Source: Geotalea toluenoxydans JCM 15764
Lineage (GTDB): Bacteria; Desulfobacterota; Desulfuromonadia; Geobacterales; Geobacteraceae
Reading direction: 5' to 3'
DNA length: 64,000 nt
Assembly (NCBI RefSeq): GCF_001311985.1
Contig: NZ_BBCJ01000011.1
Location: forward strand, 62,001 to 126,000
The position numbers and the translations under genes were made by a program. The notes under the pieces are model-generated. The model was not told the origin of the DNA, ran no database searches, and saw only the letters and a list, made by a program, of their open reading frames with translations. Of the stretch, positions 59,512 to 64,000 are shown in pieces (the stretch's first letter is position 1; every line of letters starts with the position of its first letter).

Positions 59512-59613
59512 GGGACGCGGATAAAGGCGGAAAAGGCGGATTTAAACCCCAGGTCAAAGACTTAAGGTTTTGACTTTATGCTTGATCCGCTCTGATCCGC
59601 AGTTTCCGCGTCC
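59512..59613. repeat. Inverted-repeat element, copy 3
   Basis: This 102-base copy begins 18 bases after the GxxExxY stop codon and is in the same orientation as copies 1 and 2. Arms GGGACGCGGATAAAGGCGGA and TGATCCGCAGTTTCCGCGTC pair imperfectly. Confidence 0.88.
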
Positions 59614-59657
59614 AATTCAAGGTTTGATGTTTTTGAATGTTTTTTATGGAGGTAAAG

Positions 59658-62600
59658 ATGTTCCGCAAATACGCACGTCAGATATCCGCAGTAGTTCTCT
59701 GTTTTTTTACCTGGACGTCCGGTGGGGTTTTCAGCATCGCCAATGCCGCCCAGATAGAGGCGAAGAAGACCAAGCGCAGCAGGCCGAGAAGAAGCCGGAG
59801 GGCTCAGGGGAGCGCTTTGCCAAGGCAACCGAAGAGGTTGAAGAGATCCTCGGCGATAAGAAGGAGGACCTGCAGACCAAGAAAGGGCGCCTGAAGGCGA
59901 AACGGGCAGAGGTCGAAGCCCTTGACGGGGAAGTTCGGCAGCAGTTTGCCGAGACCGAGAAAAAGCTGAAAGACGCCAAGCTACCTGCCGAAATACTGGA
60001 GCGCCATTACAAGTTCGTCAAACATTACGATGACAACCTGACCGAGCTGAAGGGCAATATCGACCGCATAGAAAAGGCAAAGGACAAGGCCGAAGCCGAA
60101 GCGGGCATGGAAAAAGCCCGCCGCCACCTGGAAAAGACCAAAGCCCCTTCCCGCCACCAGAAGCTCGACCCCAACAATCTCCCCCATCGCCAGCCCAAGG
60201 TAATCAAGCGCGAACCGCGCATGAAGAAGGAAGAGTTCGAGAAGGATCTGAAGAAGGATAAGCACGCCTGGAAGAGTCAGAAGCGGATCATGCTTGCTTC
60301 CACCGGTTCCACTGCCGGGCTACTCACCCCCGATGATCTTGCTGAGACCATCGAGGTGCAACTTACCCCGGAGATCAGGGCCAAGGCGCTGGAGTTGGGG
60401 AATAATCCGGTGAAGATCTATGAGTGGGTGCGGAATAATTTCAAGTTCGAGGCGTATTATGGCTCTCTGAAAGGTACTCAGCAGACGTTTCTGGAAAAAT
60501 CGGGTAATGATTACGATCAAGCGAGCCTTCTTATTGCACTGCTACGAGCGGCAAATATACCTGCCAAATATGCTATGGGCACTATTGAGTTGCCGATAGA
60601 GCGTGCAATGTCCTGGCTTGGCGTTAAAGACCCAAATACAGCAGGGGATATACTGGCTTCCGGCGGGATACCTGTAAAGGCGGGTGTAAGCGGTGGCAAA
60701 ATAGCATCCCTCCGTCTGGAACATGTCTGGGTGGAAGCCTTCGTCAACATGTACCCATCCTTTGGTGCTAAGAACGGCCCCGGGAATGCCTGGACTCCCA
60801 TCGACCCTAGTTTTAAAGAGCATGAACTCTATGCTTCTCTGGATATGTCGAAGATCGTGAAATTCAGCGAAACAGACTACCTGCGTGCCCAGAGCAAGCT
60901 GCCACCCTCTCTAAGCTACCTCTTCGCGCTGGAAGACTACCATACCGCCAACTACCAGGGCGGTATGCACGAGATGTTTTACCTGAAGAGGATCAAGGAG
61001 CATGAATTTGGAACCTTGCTCGGCACACTGCCATACAAAACCGTCGTTGCTGGCAATAAGTTCACCAGCATTGATTCATCCAAGCAGCACAAGATTACTC
61101 TGGTACTGCGCGATCCCGCAACAGAAAACTCGGCTACCATAACCAAAGACGTCTGCGAGCTTGCAGGCAAACAGATTACGGTATCATACGCCCCCGCAAG
61201 CGATCAGGATAATGCTGTAGTAGCCGGATATGGTGGACTGCTGAAGACACCTGCTTATCTTGTAAAAATAATGGCACAGGTCAAAGTTGATAACACCCTC
61301 GTCTTGGAAGGTCCCCCGGTCGGCATGGGGGAATCATTGAAGTTAAGCCTCCAGTTCACGACACCCGGCAGTTTCGGTGACACCATAGAAACGGAGATGG
61401 CAGCAGGTATCTACTACAATATTGCACTCTCGGCCTTGAATGTTGCGGACAGGCAGGCGCTTGGCGGCCTCGATAACTCTGAAAACCTTATAGGCACCTT
61501 CTATGAATCGATCAACAGTGGGGACGACCAAATCGGAAAGGTATTGCACAACATCGGTCTTCAATACTTCACTCAAACCAATAACGCTTCAAGGCTTCTT
61601 GAAGGAGTCATGCACATCTACAACACAAGAGCGGCCAATGCCGGGTTCGTATCGGTGTCGGCTAGCTACCGCGAACTCTTTGGCCTCACCGTTTCTCCCC
61701 CTGTTATCTCTGGGCTGGCAATTGATATACCGCGATACATACAGTCTCCGTTCTCCATTACCGGCGACAAAGAGCAGGAAAAGGCCTTTACCAAGATCCA
61801 GGGACTCAACACCTCCTATTTCGAACATGCCATTTGGGAGAGTTTCTCCGGTATCGATTCGGTTTCCACCGTAAAGCTTCTGCAACTGGCAAACGAAGCT
61901 GGTTTGCCCATCTACACCATCACCAGTGCAAACATCGATGGCACCTTGCCTCTGTTAAACCAAGGGCAGCAGGTGAAGGATGACATTAGGAACTTGGTTG
62001 CAGCAGGCAAGGAGGTTACCATTCCCAGTAAATACACAACTCGGAACGAGTGGACCGGTACTGGCTTCATGGTCAGAAACCCCGATACAGGTGAAGGGGC
62101 TTATATGATTTCTCGGGGGCTTGCGGGGGGAGGAACCACAATGCTACCGGCTCATTCAGCATTAGGACTTTTGGCGCGTCAATATGCAGCTCTGGCTGTG
62201 GGGCAGCCAGCAGCTGAGATCAGAGTTAACAATATTATGTATTGGATTGAAGCTTCAATTGACGATTATTTCACCATTGCGATTAACTATATGCTCTTGG
62301 GTAGAGGATATATACCAGAAATGTTGGGGGTGACTTCAAAGGCTCAGTTCCTTGAATTCATAAACAATGAAAGAAACTGGATAATTTATTATAGCGGTCA
62401 TTCCACCTCCCGATACTTTAGCACACATATGCCAGACGGTGCACCGATTGGGGACATGTTAATTCCAAGTTACGACAGCAAGAATAAGCCTGAGTATGTG
62501 TTCCCATCTGATATAAAAGCTAATGCACGAATTGTTTTTCTAAATTCTTGTAAAAGTGCACGAGATGGTAGTTTTGCTGGCTCTTTTGGCACACGGAATG

Positions 62601-62785
62601 AGGTCTTCTTAGGTTGGAACGACTCGACTGAATACATTGAAGGAGGTTATTTTGCTTACAGATGGTGGAGCAATATGGTGGATGGCAGAACAGCCACCGA
62701 TTCAGCAAACCGTATAAGTGGTGGTAAATATACGACAAATCCAGCTGGTCTTATGATCAAAATATTTGGTGATGGCATATTATAG
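59658..62785 (+). CDS. Exported protein with transglutaminase-like domain and possible clan-CD protease C-terminus (one frame break)
   Basis: The corrected length is about 1042 residues. A Sec signal peptide ('MFRKYARQISAVVLCFF', cleavage near 'IANAA') is joined across a missing base near 59765 to a charged coiled coil (about 40-170). A transglutaminase-like domain follows at about 225-395: 'GNDYDQASLLIALLRAANIP', 'LEHVWVEAFV' and 'WTPIDPS'. His and Asp are kept, but Asp stands where the catalytic Cys should be. After a long unassigned region, the last 200 residues have 'WIIYYSGHST' (His near 915) and 'ARIVFLNSCKSA' (Cys near 965), the hydrophobic-strand-plus-His and strand-plus-Cys pattern of clan-CD proteases (caspase/CHAT/gingipain). 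The 3' part is more A+T-rich. The domain call at the C-terminus is inference. Confidence 0.75.
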
Positions 62786-62808
62786 TGACTGACAACCGCG
62801 GAGGTAAA

Positions 62809-63744
62809 ATGTCAAAATTAAAATATAAATATCTAATATGTATTGTCTTTATGGCTGTTGCTCTCTTTTTGTGTGTTTATGCATTGGGGTGCGGTCTATC
62901 AGATAAAGATGCCATCCTTCTATCAAAGAATTTTTGTAAAAAGATGGGAGTTTATATTAGTACTGAGCCCATGGTCTTAGGCAGTAGATATGATCATTTT
63001 AACTTATCAAGTAAGAGTAAGGAATTAGTTGTTCGGCCAAGAGGAACAATAGAAGCATCATTTGACATTAGTTGTAAAGACAAAGAAATAACTCGCTTTG
63101 ACAATCATAAACTTCGAGATCAGGTGTTCCGCGAGTACAATATATCACTAGATAACAGAAAAAAGAGAAACTGGCCTAAATTATTACCAGAAAACAAAGC
63201 AAAAGAAATCGTTTTTATACATGCAAATAATATAAATTTACCAGAAGATGTAATCTTTTCTCATATGAGTTTAGATAAAACCTATAATGGAGCTTGGATT
63301 GGTCATTGGAAGAGAGTGCACAATGGTTATTTATATGAAAACGATTCATTATCTGTTGCCATAATGGCAATAAATGGCGAATTTTACTCATATGCAAAGC
63401 ATTTCCTTGGCAAACCCTGCTCAACTGATGTGAAAATACCAAAAGACAGGGCAATAGAGGTTAGTCGTGGTAAAGTTTCCGACCTACTGCGGGGCGACAT
63501 GGCGAAGAAACATTTGCAAGATTTTGTTGTAACTTCATCAGAGCTGAAAATAATCCAGCCCAATACCATTTTTGGCTTTCTTACACCGTTTCATAGCACA
63601 GACTCACGCCTTGCGTGGGTCGTTACTTATTCACTGCCAAGTAATGACCTTAAGTTGGCTGAAGAGGTTAATTTTTCAGACAAATTTGTAATCAAGGTCG
63701 ATGCAGCTACAGGAAAAGTTATTGGCGGGGATTTCTCAAGATGA
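62809..63744 (+). CDS. Putative lipoprotein with PepSY-like C-terminal domain
   Basis: The 311-residue protein has an N-terminal hydrophobic helix ('YLICIVFMAVALFLCVYALG') ending in a lipobox-like 'ALGC'. The rest contains 'YNGAWIGHWKRVHNGYLYEN' and ends 'VNFSDKFVIKVDAATGKVIG', which resembles PepSY/YcdB-type domains. GGAGG 4 bases before ATG 62809 fixes the start. It is much richer in A+T than most of the window and lies 23 bases after the transglutaminase-like gene, so the two are probably co-transcribed. A protective or partner role for the upstream protein is possible but untested. Confidence 0.65.
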   Translation: MSKLKYKYLICIVFMAVALFLCVYALGCGLSDKDAILLSKNFCKKMGVYISTEPMVLGSRYDHFNLSSKSKELVVRPRGTIEASFDISCKDKEITRFDNHKLRDQVFREYNISLDNRKKRNWPKLLPENKAKEIVFIHANNINLPEDVIFSHMSLDKTYNGAWIGHWKRVHNGYLYENDSLSVAIMAINGEFYSYAKHFLGKPCSTDVKIPKDRAIEVSRGKVSDLLRGDMAKKHLQDFVVTSSELKIIQPNTIFGFLTPFHSTDSRLAWVVTYSLPSNDLKLAEEVNFSDKFVIKVDAATGKVIGGDFSR

Positions 63745-63800
63745 ACAGTGTAAGTGCCGACAAAAGATGCGAATTAAAAAATATGCTTTTAAAATAACAG

Positions 63801-63885
63801 GCGGACGTGGGGGACATAGTTGATTTGTTGATTAAGTACCGCCTTAGTCAACAAGTCAACTACGTTCCCTAAGACCCCGCGTCCT
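63801..63885. repeat. Large REP-like hairpin
   Basis: GACGTGGGGGACATAGTTGA (63805 on) plus TTTGTTGATTAAG pairs imperfectly with CTTAGTCAACAAGTCAACTA plus CGTTCCC and CCCCGCGTCC downstream, around a 6-base loop. The stem is about 35 base pairs. The motif resembles REP/RAYT-associated elements. Confidence 0.75.
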
Positions 63886-63982
63886 CTAAGATCCAGTATG
63901 TCACTACCCACAAATATTTTTATCCAATCAATTTGTGGATTCAGACGATAAACCTTTAACAACCACCGAAGGAATAATTTAT

Positions 63983-64000
63983 ATGACAGTAGCAAAAGCA
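63983..64000 (+). CDS. Possible gene start cut by the window edge
   Basis: ATG 63983 is preceded by GAAGGA and is followed by six open codons (MTVAKA) to the edge. Too little is visible to name it. Confidence 0.35.

Noticed and set aside
59570..59657. Upstream extension of the transglutaminase-like frame
   Set aside because: Its first codons come from repeat copy 3 and resemble those of the frame at 59044, which starts inside repeat copy 2 ('LCLIR-DPQFPRP'). The true start is the signal peptide at 59658.

Overview
The window looks like chromosomal DNA from a Geobacter-type bacterium (Desulfuromonadia/Geobacterales). This rests on the density of two-component and HD-GYP genes, a single-chain pyruvate carboxylase, PtsP, a ferritin, an NfeD/slipin pair and an MreBCD-PBP2-RodA cluster. 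The placement is an inference from gene content. No rRNA, tRNA or CRISPR array was seen.

Layout. 0-4.8 kb: the end of a MATE exporter, a periplasmic binding protein paired with a histidine kinase, and a convergent CheY-like protein. 4.97-16.5 kb: one long signalling operon (multi-PAS kinase, receiver-PAS, two receiver-HD-GYP proteins, MglA-like GTPase, kinase, receiver fused to a GspE/PilB-type ATPase, receiver). Its middle, about 10.76-16.15 kb, is clearly richer in A+T than its flanks. 16.6-19.3 kb: an ArsR-controlled permease/thioredoxin/CcdA operon. 19.4-23.6 kb: moeA, an Fe-S/CCG oxidoreductase and a sigma-54 activator. 23.7-26.3 kb: NfeD protease, slipin and ferritin. 26.4-41.2 kb: two parvulin-type chaperones, pyruvate carboxylase, a LemA-like lipoprotein, ptsP, a TPR protein, a YtxH protein, a DUF3047 protein, a YyaL-type thioredoxin-domain protein and purC.

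41.5-50.8 kb holds the rod-shape genes mreB and mreC-mreD-mrdA-rodA, split by five surface-sugar genes (a GT2 glycosyltransferase, gmhA, gmhB, rfbA and an rfbC-like gene). 50.8-58.6 kb: a queuosine-tRNA mannosyltransferase-like gene, two small proteins, an AmrS-like radical SAM enzyme, a PAS kinase, plsC, rnhA, an HNH nuclease, a heptamer repeat array, a HAD phosphatase and a PstS-like protein. 58.8-64 kb is accessory: three copies of a 102-104 bp inverted-repeat element around a GxxExxY nuclease-fold gene, then an exported protein with a transglutaminase-like domain lacking its Cys and a possible clan-CD protease tip, then an A+T-rich lipoprotein and a large REP-like hairpin.

A general caution: 17 otherwise intact genes contain 24 predicted frame breaks, mostly single-base losses in short homopolymers. 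Many are in housekeeping genes (pyc, purC, mrdA, ptsP, plsC). This looks like sequencing or assembly error, so each such gene is reported over its full corrected span.

The best candidates for something new are the MglA-GTPase/receiver-GspE signalling cassette (10.8-16.1 kb) and the transglutaminase/protease-like exported protein with its partner lipoprotein (59.66-63.74 kb).
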